Position numbers and translations under genes: made by a program | Assembly: GCF_034190915.1 (NCBI RefSeq) | Contig: NW_026947485.1 | Span: forward strand, 36,965,519 to 37,029,518 | DNA length: 64,000 nucleotides | Source: Cavia porcellus | Taxonomy: Eukaryota; Chordata; Mammalia; Rodentia; Caviidae | Direction of reading: 5' to 3' | In this document: positions 23,400-33,796 of the stretch, piece after piece | Position numbering within the stretch: the first letter of the stretch is position 1 | How the letters are laid out: each line of letters starts with the position of its first letter | Notes under the pieces: generated by a model | Databases searched by the model: none | Told to the model about the DNA's origin: nothing | What the model saw: the letters and a program-made list of their open reading frames with translations, nothing else

Positions 23400-23686
23400 G
23401 ACAATCAGACAGGAGTGAACAAGTTGATACAAAAGATGAAAAACATTATTGTTGTGGCTGGAGGCGCATCTGTTGGAGGCCAGGCCTCAAGTTGAAGGCA
23501 GAAGGACCAGGTCTACATGCTTCCCCAGGGGATAAGATGAGTGGTAATGTGTGGTCTAATGAAGCTAGATAGATATCAGTCATCTCAGTGGATAAGCATG
23601 ACCCTTGGACTCATCCCTTCTTAAAAGGTCTTTGTTCTTTTCATGTATACTTGTATGGGATTTGCTTCCCATTGGAATAATATTAC

Positions 23687-24180
23687 TGTATCAGTCAGGA
23701 TTTTACTAGAGAAACAGACATAACACAAGATATAAAAATGTATAAGAAATTAAAAGATTGGCTTGTGATGGTCCTTCACAGAGGCAGATGAGGATGTGTA
23801 CAGAGAGAATCTGCATGCTGGAGGCTGAAGGGCTCAATCCAAGATCTGGAGCTCAATGCAGTATTCCATGCAAACTCATTGTTAGGAGGCCGACAGGTCT
23901 ATGATGGAAGGCTGAAGAGTCTACACCAGAAGGCTAAAGATCCAAGAGAGAAGTCAAAGAGTCTGCACTAGAAGCCAAGAGATGACATCCAAGCTGAGGG
24001 TGAAGCCTGGTTCTTGTCTGAAGAGCAGAAGTCAGTTCATCCTCCCTCGTTTCCTTGTTACACTGTCCAGGCAGTGAGCCACCTAGGGTGGGTCCTCTAT
24101 ACTCTAGGGTGTAGAATTGCTGAGCTGACTTATTTAAAGTTCTCAACTTCTCAAGCTGACACAATCAATCAACTACTACA
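23687..24180 (+). mobile_element. Solo ERVL-type (MLT2-like) LTR with ATTAC target duplication
   Basis: 494 bp beginning TGTATCAGTCAGGATTTTAC and ending ...aactactaca, flanked by identical 5-bp duplications ATTAC at 23682-23686 and 24181-24185. The start matches the conserved 5' end of MLT2/ERVL LTRs (tgtatyagtcaggrtt, then agagaaacagac). Solo LTR: no internal region. It cuts the older LTR copy 1 in two, so the order of insertion is clear. Confidence 0.9.
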
Positions 24181-24241
24181 ATTACCTAAGTGACTATGTT
24201 TGTAACCAGTAAAGTTACAAAGATTATTTTGTCCCATCTTA

Positions 24242-24298
24242 TACTCACCTCATGATTTTGTACTCACCTCGTAATTTTGTACCCAACTCATGATTTTG
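24242..24298 (+). repeat. Triplicated 19-bp unit inside LTR copy 1
   Basis: Three tandem 19-bp units (tactcacctcatgattttg type) with one to four differences, at 24242, 24261 and 24280. LTR copy 2 has only one related unit, so the repeat was expanded in this copy or its sub-branch. Tandem units in U3 are often enhancer elements; that is inference. Confidence 0.9.
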
Positions 24299-24505
24299 CT
24301 CTGTAAAGCTTCCTCTGAAAAATGGGACCTGGAGCAAACTACTTGGGCCCCCTGCTGCCTCTCAGGAGCTGTCACTTAATAAAATTTCCTACTCTTAACC
24401 TCCATTGTTCCTTAGAATTCACTCTTCGATATTGGGGAACACAAACTCAGCATATCTGACATCTAACAAGTTGGAAGTCATAATATTTCTCCTGTGTCAT
24501 TCCTG

Positions 24506-25973
24506 TGTCATTCCCAATTCTTTATTCTATGCAGCTATACAAACTAAGCTACCTGGATATCAACACCAACTATGTAAGCAGCTCCTAGCTCTAAAAGCGA
24601 TTGATTTTTGCCTTTGCGAGGATGCTTTTGTTTTGACCAAGTCTTTGCCTGACCCCTTGTTGCACAGACCCTCTTCTTTTGTTCTCCAGAATCCAAGTCT
24701 CTCAGTTGCCTCAGCTTATCTGCCAGTGCCCCACTTGGCTGACCCTCTCTCATGTCTTCATGTTTCCCTGACCTCTCTGTTTGACTTTAGATCTGCTTGG
24801 CTGCGGGTCTTCATCCTTTCTGCCCAGATCCTTACTCCTGTTTCCTCCTACGCAGTCTATCCAGTTCATGCCTGAGTCCTCAGATAACAGGTGGCTGCTC
24901 ATTGACGGATGAGAGCCCAACCATGAGTACTGCAGGGTAGAGGTATAAAGGAATGGCCAAGACGAAGCTCTGAGTTCTCTCTTGTTAGGATCAGTGTGGG
25001 TTGAAACAATGATTCTCAAGGGTGACTTGGCACTATCTAGGAAAGCCAGAGATATGTATAACCTGTCATCCAGAAAATCCATTTGTATATTCCAGGATAG
25101 CCTAAGACAGTTATGCTGTGGTTAAGAACAACTCACAAGCATTAGGAGCTTGAGACAACCTAGTTTCATTTTTCCCTCCTGCTCCATGTCCCAGAGTGGC
25201 GAGGGAGTCTGTTTCACATTGTCTTCTTTTTCAGAGACTTCTTGCCTATAACTTTGGTAGTTCCCAAAGGAAAGGGCAAGAACCTGGAGGCTCCTTGAGT
25301 TACTGACCGAGGCAAGTGCGTGGACACTTTTGTCATCTAGGAGAAAGGAAAGCATCCCAGGCACAACTGTGCGCTGTCCAGAAAGAAGGTGATTGGCACC
25401 AGAGAGACCACTCCTCCTCTCTGCCAAGGTATAGCTCTGTCATCTAACCTAATACCTTCCCCCCACCAGCAGAGGGCAAATAACATTATATCTGCCTCCA
25501 TGTCCTTAGACAAATCTGCTAAAGCCACCACTTCAAATCCAGGCTCTCAAGCACACTGTGTCTTCTCCTCTAACAAAGCACACTCTCATACCTTCCCTCC
25601 AAACAGGAAGGATGGTAATGTGAAACGGTCTTCCCCCAGCATGGCCCCCACATCCTGACATGGCCCTGCCTGCCTCCCCAAGAGGAGATGGAGAAAGAGG
25701 GAGTATGTGCATCTTCGTCTTGCTGAGCCTGCTTTTTTGAGTTCTCTCTTTTTTTAATAATGTCTTTTTTAATGCACAACTCATGACATCATGAGATTCA
25801 CTCAATTCTTTTTGAGACCAGTGTCAGATGAGAGATCCATCACACAACAGCTCAGAAGAGCACTATCAGAATATTGTTAAGCAGCAGTAATGATCTCCAG
25901 AGTCAATCCTTATCCAAACCCAATATTTGATGTATTCTCATTCCTGGGTTTAAAATATACTCCACTCCCTCTC
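24506..25973. other. No gene seen
   Basis: A 156-codon open frame at 24405-24875 begins inside LTR copy 1, lacks a domain and is interrupted on both sides by repeat-derived DNA; rejected as a gene. The rest is unassigned. A CTCF-like motif lies at 25466. Confidence 0.5.
25466..25478 (+). promoter_or_regulatory. CTCF-like binding motif
   Basis: CCAGCAGAGGGCA on the plus strand, the same core as at 10309 but in the opposite orientation. Exact fit to CCASYAGRKGGCR. Motif only. Confidence 0.6.
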
Positions 25974-25987
25974 AAGAAGACAACCTA

Positions 25988-26092
25988 GGGGCTGGGGATT
26001 TAGCTGGGGCTGGGGATTTAGCTCAGCGGCATAAGCACCTGCCTTGTAAGCAGGTGGTCATGAGTTCGATCCCTGGTACCGATAAAAAGTTA
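25988..26092 (+). repeat. ID SINE with duplicated 5' end and perfect target duplication
   Basis: The first 18 bases (ggggctggggatttagct) are present twice in tandem, at 25988-26005 and 26006-26023, before a full ID body. Identical 14-bp target duplications aagaagacaaccta flank it at 25974-25987 and 26093-26106, so the duplicated end was part of the inserted copy or arose soon after. Good evidence of fairly recent insertion. Confidence 0.96.
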
Positions 26093-26106
26093 AAGAAGAC
26101 AACCTA

Positions 26107-26645
26107 AAGCCCCAGGTTAGCATCGTAACAAGTTCAAAGCCCAAGATACCCAGTTTCTCACAATACAGTAACTTCTATGAAAGTGATAGGTAGTTATCTC
26201 TGCATGTCCTTGGGGTGCCCCTTATTAGGATATCAAAAAAATTGTTCCTCCCAACAAACCTGCATTTAGTAAGGAACCTTAAGACAAGAAAAAATAGCCA
26301 CAAACTCTCCCATTCAGAGAAGAAAGCAGTGAGTTACAGCAGACATTAATCCTCAGCAATCCTGAGATCACTGAGCATCTTCCCCACAGGTTAGAACCTG
26401 ATTCCAGCTCACCAACCTTGTCCTTCAAGAGATTTCCCTTTTCCATTATTCTCCAAAAGCTACGTAGACTGCAAAAAACTGTGGTCTCCCCATGAACCAA
26501 GTGTTTTACGAAGCAAGAATTGTTTTAATACTCATTCAAAATCTAGATCAGGCAGGGGTTCTTTTGGCAATGTAATTCTCTCATAACCATCAGTTCTTAC
26601 CATTTGATGCCAGGAAACACCAAACATCAAAATCCCATCAAAAAT
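26107..26645. other. No gene seen
   Basis: Nothing recognisable. Confidence 0.5.
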
Positions 26646-26655
26646 AAATCTTCTA

Positions 26656-26743
26656 GGGCCAGGGATTTAGCTCAGTGGCTTAAACGCCTGCCTGGCAAGC
26701 AGCAAGATCATGAGTTTGATTCCCGGTGCCAAAATAAAAAAAA
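26656..26743 (+). repeat. ID SINE
   Basis: Body 'gccagggatttagctcagtg', 'gcctgcctggcaagcag', 'gagtttgattcccggtgcc' plus an A tail. Target duplications aaatcttcta (26646-26655) and aaatctccta (26744-26753), one mismatch. Confidence 0.93.
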
Positions 26744-26753
26744 AAAATCTCCT

Positions 26754-27869
26754 AAATAAGATGTGTCATGCACATGTACTACCCACAATGAATGTATTCA
26801 TGATATACTGCCAACAATAAAACAAAAAATGAATTCCTTTTCACTGTATCTCTTCTTTTTGCTACTACTTTGCTCTAGATAAAAATGAAGGCATTTTGTT
26901 GCACACTCAATCTTTCTCCTCAATTCATTTTGTCTAACTGATACTGTTACAACAATTTTGGATTTACTAGAGGCTAAGTGAACAAGTGGCCCTCAGAGAA
27001 TTGGAGGGAACCAAGCTTTATCACATTAGCAGGCCCAGAGGAACTCAGCACTCCAAAGTCTGAGCCCCAAACCTGGGGGATGAGAGCTTCAAACCGAGGC
27101 TGTGGTGGGAAAAGGCAAGCAAGCTAAGTTCAGAAGCATAACAAAGGCAGTCATTCATAGGTGACAGGTTTACAGCTCTGAACATCTGGGTGGCTTCAGC
27201 CAATTGGGGAGTGAGGTAACAGGATGTAGTGAAGATCCTTACTTTTCAAACCAGTAAGGGAAAAGGAGGGGTTGTCAGGAGGGGGTGTCAGAGTTGAAAA
27301 GTTTCATTTTCCCCAACATTACAGTACAGACATTTATCAGAATATGCCTTAATACTGTGCATCCAGAGATCCTGTAAATGGACATCACATCCACAGCCTA
27401 AATTTAACCCTTGCTTACAAACTGAGTTTCAATCATTCTCCACAAAGTTTTCTCAGTTTTATCTTTTGCTTTTTGGAGATGAGAAGCCTTTGCTAACTCC
27501 AGCCATAATAAAAAAGTGCACATTGGTCTATTCTGTCCTTAATGCGTCTTTCTTTAAATATCTTGCCAACTGTTCAGAGTAACCAACTAACACAATCATT
27601 AGTCCACTTTCTACCTTCTTTCTCTAACTCCATAAATTTATTAGGTAAACTCTCATTTATCTCAATTTCTACAAGTGCAGTTTTACAAAATGCTTGTCCA
27701 GCCACACTGTGAGTGACCATTCCTCCAGCCTCAGGTCTGTTTTCTCAGGCATACCCATGGTGCCTTTGCCTTGGCCCCCTAGTCAAGCATTTAGTCATGG
27801 AGACCCACTCTTTAGGTGCTGATCTGCGTTCTAGGCAGAATGTAAAGGTTATGCTGACTTCACAAAATC
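26754..27869. other. No gene seen
   Basis: AT-rich first half, then balanced. A possible old LTR-like stretch at 26995-27330 could not be matched to a family. Confidence 0.45.
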
Positions 27870-28230
27870 TACGTCTCAGGGACTGAAATCACAGTTTATT
27901 TCTTCCTCATGCTACATAGCTATCACAGATTGTCTGGGGCTTGGGCTCCACACTCTTCTCATTCCAAGAAGCAGCTAGGCAAGCCTCTCCTTCTGAAGCA
28001 ATATTGGTCATGGGGCAGCAGGAAGGAGAAAGAGATCATACATTAGGTCTTAAAAGCAACCACATACGAGTAGCATGGACCCTTTCCACTTACATCTCAT
28101 TGGCTACAACTCGTGTAACTGGGCCTGACAACAAGGAAACACAAATGAGATTCTACCTTACACCCAGCAGGAGGAAAGACGGAAATATTTGCCTGGTAAA
28201 CAGCACCAGCGATCACTACTCCAGTCTACA
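27870..28230 (+). repeat. Ancient interspersed repeat, family not determined
   Basis: Order of landmarks resembles a common mammal-wide repeat: 'tcacagtttatttcttcctc', 'catctcattggctacaac', 'aaatatttgcctggtaaac' and 'agcaccagcgatcactac'. I remember the pattern but not its name. A 133-codon frame across it (27941-28342) is therefore repeat-derived and not a gene. Confidence 0.5.
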
Positions 28231-28374
28231 TCTACACTCACATGTACATGAACAAGAAGGCTCTGCTACTAGATGCCTCCATGATAAAATTCTACAAGAA
28301 ATATGGTTTGTTATAGAAAGAAAAAGGAGGGGTAAGGAATAGTCAAACTGTACATTATCGGAAGAATAAACTTT

Positions 28375-29195
28375 TTACGGTGATGGGAATTGAATCCAGG
28401 GCCTTGGCACTGCCGAGCTACATTCATCCCCAAACCTTTCTAATTTTTTTTATTTTGACATAGGCTGATCCTAAATTTCCCAGATTAGGCTCAAACTTAT
28501 GATCCTCCTGTCTTAGCCTCCCAGAGTGCTGGTGATATAGGAATGATATAAGGACCTCCAAATATGATATAAGGGAAACACTGTAACTCCCAACCTGCTA
28601 GATAGCCAATACACCAAGTTCATGTCCTCTAAAACTGAAGGATGGATTCTAGGAACAATGGAGGTTAAATGTAGGAAATATTTATTGAGCAGGAAAAATA
28701 CAGCTCTTGAGAGGCAGGAGGGGCTCTAAGTGTGTTGCTGAGGACCCCATTTCTCAGGAGAAGTTTTGTAGAGCATAATTACATGAGTATAATGTGCGTG
28801 ACAGTTATAATCAACCAATAAGACTATCAGTATAGCTGCTTAAGTAATGTTGATAAAATGGGGAGGAATGTCATGTAGCAAGTGTACATGGAAAGAACAA
28901 AGAACTTTTCAGGAGGGGATGTGTCCAAGGGTCTTGGTCACCCACTGAGGCGACTGACGTCTATCTAGACTTCATTAGGCCAGGTGTTACCACTTACCTC
29001 AGGCCTGGTCATCCCATCTTCATCTTGATCACGGCCTCCAGCTGACATCCCTCGGGCCACAATCATGATGAGTTTTCATCTTTGCCCTGACTCGCTCAAG
29101 GACCAGCCCCATCTGACTGCTGATAATATTTCTACCTATTTCAACTGTCTGTGATACTGAGATTACAGACATGCATCACCATGCCTGGTTGAGAA
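28375..29195 (-). repeat. B1-dID dimer split by an LTR insertion
   Basis: Pieces at 28375-28551 (ID-complement 'gggaattgaatccagggcc', then B1-complement 'tcctcctgtcttagcctcc', 'gagtgctg') and 29152-29195 ('gagattacagacatgcatc', 'accatgcctgg') are the two parts of one element. LTR copy 2 sits between them and is therefore younger than this SINE. Confidence 0.8.
28552..29151 (-). mobile_element. LTR of the unidentified family, copy 2, reverse orientation
   Basis: About 0.6 kb. On the minus strand it ends with AATAAA (plus-strand tttatt at about 28680), 'ttaacctccattgttcc', 'ggacatgaacttgg' and 'gggagttac', matching copies 1 and 3. The 5' half aligns with 23400-23686. Inserted inside a B1-dID. 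No retroviral genes. Confidence 0.75.
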
Positions 29196-29291
29196 ATGAT
29201 TTTGTAAACAGTGGTATATTCATATAGTGTTTTTGCAACAATGTAAATGAAAAACTAAAGCTGTAAGCATCAACTGACAACTATATGGGAG

Positions 29292-29365
29292 TATGGAGAA
29301 CTAGGATCAATATCAGGGCCTTGTGAATGCTAGGCAAGCTCTCTGCCCCGAGCTATATTCCTGCT
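29292..29365 (-). repeat. Old ID-type SINE fragment
   Basis: The plus strand shows 'gggccttgtgaatgctaggc' and 'aagctctctgccccgagc', the complement of an old ID. Confidence 0.7.
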
Positions 29366-29714
29366 GCAACATCCTGACGTGACTAAATCTTAAAAATATA
29401 ACACTGAGCAGAAAGAGCCATTTGCAGAATACAACATGATGCTATTTGTGTACATTTTTAAACATTTATCACATTCCTACATGCTGTTTATGGAGGTATA
29501 TGTAACTATTTAGTCGAACAAGGAGGACTCATGGGTATAATCAGAAAGTAATCTTACTGTTCCCTATTAGTGCTCTTTAAAATTTATTTGGTTAGGCATT
29601 TTCTTTCCTTACTCCAGAATGAATTTTAAGCAGTTCTAGTCAATCAAGTATGCCCTCCAGTCAATTAATAATGTCTATCTTACTATTATCACCATAATTT
29701 TAATTTTTATTTGG
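29366..29714. other. AT-rich, no gene seen
   Basis: Nothing recognisable. Confidence 0.5.
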
Positions 29715-29904
29715 TAATTCTTTTTACCGGGCAGTTAATGCCACAATAATGCTATATAATAAACCTCCCCAAGGCTCAGTGATACACAGAAGTGAGCGTC
29801 TATTTCTAGCTCACAAACCTGGGAGTCAGATTGGTAAGATTGCTGATTCTGGTTGGGTTTGAGTGTGAGTACTCATTCTTGGATTTTGTTTGAGCATTTT
29901 GTTT

Positions 29905-30062
29905 TGTTTTGCTTTGTTTCATTTTTGAGATCATATGTTGCTATGTAATTCTGACTGTTCTTGAACTTGCTGTCTAGCCCAGGCTGCCTTCAAATTCATA
30001 ATCCTCCTGCCTCAGCCTCCCAAGTGTTGGGGTTACAGGCATGCAACAGCACACCCAACTGA
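29905..30062 (-). repeat. B1 SINE
   Basis: Complement landmarks: (gtttt)n tail, 'gagatcatatgttgctatg', 'ctagcccaggctgcc', 'aatcctcctgcctcagcctc' and 'gttacaggcatgcaacagc'. It carries the internal duplication seen in other B1s here. Confidence 0.9.
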
Positions 30063-30065
30063 ATA

Positions 30066-30166
30066 TTCTTTTTTTTTTTTTTTTTTTTTGGTATCAGGGA
30101 TTGAACCCATAACCTCATGCTTGCCAGGCAGGTGCTTATGCCACCGAGCTAAACCCTAAGCTCCTA
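30066..30166 (-). repeat. ID SINE
   Basis: T23 tail followed by 'ggtatcagggattgaaccc', 'tcatgcttgccaggcagg' and 'gcttatgccaccgagctaaa'. Reverse-strand ID. Confidence 0.93.
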
Positions 30167-30439
30167 AGTATTTTTCCTAAGAAATCAGTTTACCTACACA
30201 TCTCTTCACAGTGGTGGCAGAAATGTGAGGTAAGTCTTCAGAGCAAGCGTATCTTAAGCCTCTATTCACGTGATACCAGCTAACACACTATTGGCAAGTC
30301 ACCCAGCCAGGCACCTGGTCCTCCTTTGTAAATCCCTCAACAGGGACTTGAACATCATCTATTGTCTGGGTGCTTCAGTGAAAGCTTCCTTCACTTGAAA
30401 GAACTACTGTATGAACACACAAATGTATTTAGTAATAGC

Positions 30440-30657
30440 ATTAAAATACGAGCAAGAGCCAGGCTGAATTGGGGGTGGGAGTGGGGGCAAGGGGTACACA
30501 CATCTATAATCCAAGTACTCTAAGAGGCTGGGGCAGGAGAATCTCAAGTTCTTTCCAGTTAGGAATTTAGGGAGACCCTGTCTCAAAACGAAAAATAAAA
30601 AAGGGCTGGGAATGATGTTCAGTGCCAAGGCACTGAGCTCAATCCCCAGTACCAGAG
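30440..30657 (+). repeat. B1-dID dimeric SINE
   Basis: B1 half ('tacacacatctataatccaa', 'gagaccctgtctcaaaacg'), A-rich linker, then ID half ('gggctgggaatgatgttcag', 'gagctcaatccccagtacc'). Confidence 0.85.
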
Positions 30658-30767
30658 AGAGAAAGAGACAGAAACAGAAAGAAATCTTCCAACTTCTGGA
30701 TGAGAGGGAACAGGCAAGTAGAAGCCCCTAAAGAGGGGCACAGATGAAGATCTGAGGGGTATAAAGT

Positions 30768-30836
30768 GCTAGGGACTGAGGTCAGTCCCCATGCTTGGCA
30801 CATACTATACCACTGTACTATATCCCTAGCCCTAGG
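30768..30836 (-). repeat. Old ID-type SINE fragment
   Basis: Plus strand 'tgctagggactgaggtcagt', 'catgcttggcacata', 'actatatccctagcccta': complement of an old ID. Confidence 0.7.
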
Positions 30837-30837
30837 A

Positions 30838-31155
30838 TGATAAAGATTATTTGTCATCCTGGCTGAGCCATGGAACTCAAATATTTCATTAAATATTATT
30901 CTAGATGCTCTTGTGAAAGATTGTTTTACACGAGATTAAATATTTACATCAGCAAACTCTGCCATGGGGCAGGCCTCATCCAATTAGTTGGAAAACTGAA
31001 TGGAACAGACTCATCAGGAGGACATTCTGCGGCAGGAATAACTCTGGATTCTAACCACACCTCTGCCCTGGTCACCAGCCTGCTTGGAAGATCATCTTGA
31101 AGATTTTTAATTTGCCAGCTTGCTCCATAGTTGTAGAAGTCGATTCTTTAGATAA

Positions 31156-31222
<67 letters not shown>

Positions 31223-31388
31223 TAGATAGACAGACAGATAGACAGACAGGTAGACTATAGATAATACACAAATAATGAGTGGATGATGAAAGGGATGAAT
31301 GGACAGGTGGATGGATACATGGATAGATGCACACACTTCCCCACTTGCCCTGTTTTTTCTGTCTCTCTAGGGAAGCCTGACTAATACA
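30838..31388 (-). mobile_element. ERVL-type (MLT2-like) LTR, reverse orientation, with microsatellite
   Basis: On the minus strand it starts TGTATTAGTCAGGCTTCCCT and contains 'aattggatgaggcctgcc' and 'ttaatctcgtg', ending 'ggatgacaaataatc...tca'. These are the landmarks of the same LTR class as the solo LTR at 23687. A GATA/GACA tract at 31147-31250 has expanded at the site where such LTRs carry a short TATA-rich repeat. No TSD could be confirmed. Confidence 0.75.
31147..31250 (+). repeat. Compound (GATA)n(GACA)n microsatellite
   Basis: About thirteen gata units, then gaca units, then a mix of both. Likely length-polymorphic. The Tyr/Leu/Ser-Val open frames on the reverse strand are artefacts. 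Confidence 0.97.
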
Positions 31389-32309
31389 AGAACTTAATTA
31401 CAGATGGCCAAGGTGGAGCAAGATGAATGTCACAGCTTGTGTAAGTTTTCTTTTTCCCTTTCCATTGAAACCTGCGTACGTAGTTCCTGCCTTTTGCCAC
31501 AGTGCACTTTATCCTTAGGTCAGGTTATGTTTCTCTTGGCCAATGGCTGATTTGAGACAAATGCATTCCTGGAAACCATGCTGTAAATCCAATTGTTACA
31601 AAGCAACTTGGGCTTTCCCATGGAAACAATGTTATACTGAACGATAACAGAAGAAATAATGCCTTGCCCTTGCACAGAACTTTGTAGTGCAGAGAGGACT
31701 CTCACATCCACTGTTGCATTTAGCCCTGGAAGGCTCGCAATACGTTCTCTTCATTGTATAGAAGAAACTGAAGTTCAAAGGAGCAGGCTACTAAGGTCAC
31801 ACACAACTGAAGGAACTCAGTCAGGACCCACTGCTTAACCACGTAAAGTCTCAGCTTCAATCAAGGCATACACACAATGAAAAGTGCAGCCAAATGCAGA
31901 CTCCGGAACACCAAGTCTTCCAGACTGTTTAAAAATTATATGACTTTGCTCTTAAGTCACATAAAACAGGAAAATGAGCATATTGATTGCTCAAGAGACC
32001 CTTGAACTATAAAGCAACCATATAACCATAAATAACCAGCTCAGCCCACCGCAGAGCTACTTACCTAAACTACTGCATTTCTCTACCATCCATCCTAAAC
32101 ACTTAATGAGCAATCATGCACTCCACTAAACGAACCACAACAGTGCACCAGAGCCCCCTGAATCTATGCATTTTTCTCGCCTTTTTGTTAATGTCCTTTG
32201 AGCTCCTATGATTTTCCTGAAAACAAAATTTAAATTCATAAACAAGATCACTTGTGTCAGCCTGGGTTAGGCATGGGGACAAGCAGCACAGACTTCATTT
32301 AAAGAAGGG
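31389..32309. other. No gene; ancient repeat trace
   Basis: At 31690-31865 there is a decayed mammal-wide repeat ('agaagaaactgaagttcaaa', 'aaggtcacacacaactgaag'), family uncertain. Nothing coding. Confidence 0.5.
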
Positions 32310-32522
32310 CTGGGCGAGCTGGGCATAGTGGTGCGTACGTATTCAGGAAGCTGAAGTAGGAGGATAACAAGTTCAATACCAGCCTAGGCAACTTAGAGAA
32401 ACCTTGTCTCAAATACAAATAAATAAATAAGTCAAGCAAGCAAGCTAGGGATTTAGCTCAGTGGTAAAGCACTTGCATAGCACACATGAGGGCCTGAGTT
32501 CAATTCTGGACACTGAAAAGAA
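32310..32522 (+). repeat. B1-dID dimeric SINE
   Basis: B1 half ('gagctgggcatagtggtgcg', 'gaaaccttgtctcaaatac'), (aaat)n linker, ID half ('gctagggatttagctcagtg', 'gtaaagcacttgcatagcac', 'gagttcaattctggacac'). Confidence 0.9.
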
Positions 32523-33712
32523 AACAAAAGAGGAGGAGGACTAGGAGGAAGGAGGGGGGAGAGGCTGGAAACAGTGGTAGGGGCAGTTATCCCCACTAAA
32601 GCAGCCAGAAACCACGGGTGAGGCTTCCTTTCTCTCTTGTGAGGCTGCTGAATTGACCCCAGGACACACCCTGATCATCTCTGCAGATCCAGCCAGGGCC
32701 CAGGCTCTGGAATCTTCCTACCCCTGGTAGACAGCAAACAGAGCTGTGCCATAGGGATGCGGTGTGGGATGGGGTCAGCCCTGATAGTGAGCCCCTGCTC
32801 TTTCCTGAGCCCACCTTCCCTCCATAGACTTCATTGGATCCCCATGTGAGAAGGTGGCTGTGGTCACTTCTGGCTCCCCAAATCCTGAGTGTACACCCTG
32901 CCTACCAAAGCCTGCAGTGGCTCTCAACTGGTACACAGTGTCCTACACAAAGCATCTGCCACCTGGGCCCACAACAAGTCATCTGTGTCCAGCCTCCTGC
33001 ACCCCCCATCTGGACAGCCCTCCTTGACACTAACTGCCCATGAAGGAGACAACTTACCAGCATCCCTCAGGCCATAGGGCTCACTCCTTCCTCACTTCCC
33101 ATGATATTATGAGGTGTGGCAGATCTCAGAAGCCAGGGAGAACCTTTGCGCCCAAATCATGCTCCGGGACATCTTGGACCAAATATGCATGGCCCCTAAC
33201 TTAGCAGCATACCTGAGGCCCTGGACAGCAGCAAGAGAGGAAACCAGGGATTCCAGTGACTGGAGCTACAGAGACCCAAAAAGTAGCCACATAAAAAGTA
33301 TTCACTGGTAGCTGACCTAGGTTCACAGACACAGAACAGAGCTGCCAGCTGCCTCAGCAGCTTCCAATTTTTATCCAGGAGGTGGGCATGAGTTTCCCAC
33401 ACACGAACAAAAGGACTGGGGAAGTCAGTACCCAGTGAAGAGAGCTGTGAAGTCTAGGCTTGGTCTAATCTGTGCCTCTGAAATCAAAATCACAAATGCA
33501 TATATCTGAGCCCAGTCAAGGCTCAAAGCCCACTGACCACTAGTGTGACTTTAAAATAGCAACTCTGAAGAGTTTGGGGTACTTTGTATCTGCTCATCAG
33601 CATCATATATGAGTAGCAATGATTAACAACCAGTGTCAAGTGTATCTTTAAAGCTAGCAGATTCCTTAGAAAATAAAACACTAGATCAGTGTTTCTCAAA
33701 GTGTGCCATAGA
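32523..33712. other. No gene seen
   Basis: Several short overlapping frames on both strands without domains. Confidence 0.5.
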
Positions 33713-33796
33713 TAGGGGTTCCTCTTTCACCTCCTTTATTTTTGTCCTTTCTTTGTTGCAGTGTTGGGGGCCTCACACATGCTAGGCAAGCACTGT
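33713..33796 (-). repeat. Duplicated 84-bp ID-derived element, copy A
   Basis: Differs from 34752-34835 at a single position out of 84. Its right half is the complement of an old ID ('gcctcacacatgctaggcaa') that has lost the 'gattgaaccc' part; the left half (ggggttcctctttcacctcc) is not ID. Short matching flanks (tgtgccat before and after) may be a target duplication. Confidence 0.85.

Larger units (their letters stand above)
23400..24505 (+). mobile_element. LTR of an unidentified family, copy 1, split by a later LTR insertion
   Basis: Outer parts 23400-23686 and 24181-24505 align with the reverse complement of ~28552-29150 and, at the 3' end, with ~35095-35446. Shared 3' landmarks are AATAAA, 'ttaacctccattg', 'attcactcttcgat', 'gaacacaaactc' and a terminal 'cctgtgtca'. 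Without the inserted LTR the copy is about 0.6 kb, like copy 2. No internal retroviral genes accompany it. The exact 5' end is uncertain by tens of bases. Confidence 0.75.
29715..30325 (+). repeat. Ancient repeat of undetermined family, interrupted by two SINEs
   Basis: Outer parts 29715-29900 ('gccacaataatgctatataa', 'aggctcagtgatacacag') and 30185-30325 ('cttaagcctctattcacg', 'ataccagctaacacac') look like the two ends of one old mammal-wide repeat. A B1 and an ID occupy its middle. Confidence 0.45.

Noticed and set aside
24405..24875. 156-codon open frame
   Set aside because: Begins inside an LTR and shows no known domain; no retroviral motif is visible.
27941..28342. 133-codon open frame
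   Set aside because: Lies across an ancient interspersed repeat, so it is not an independent gene.
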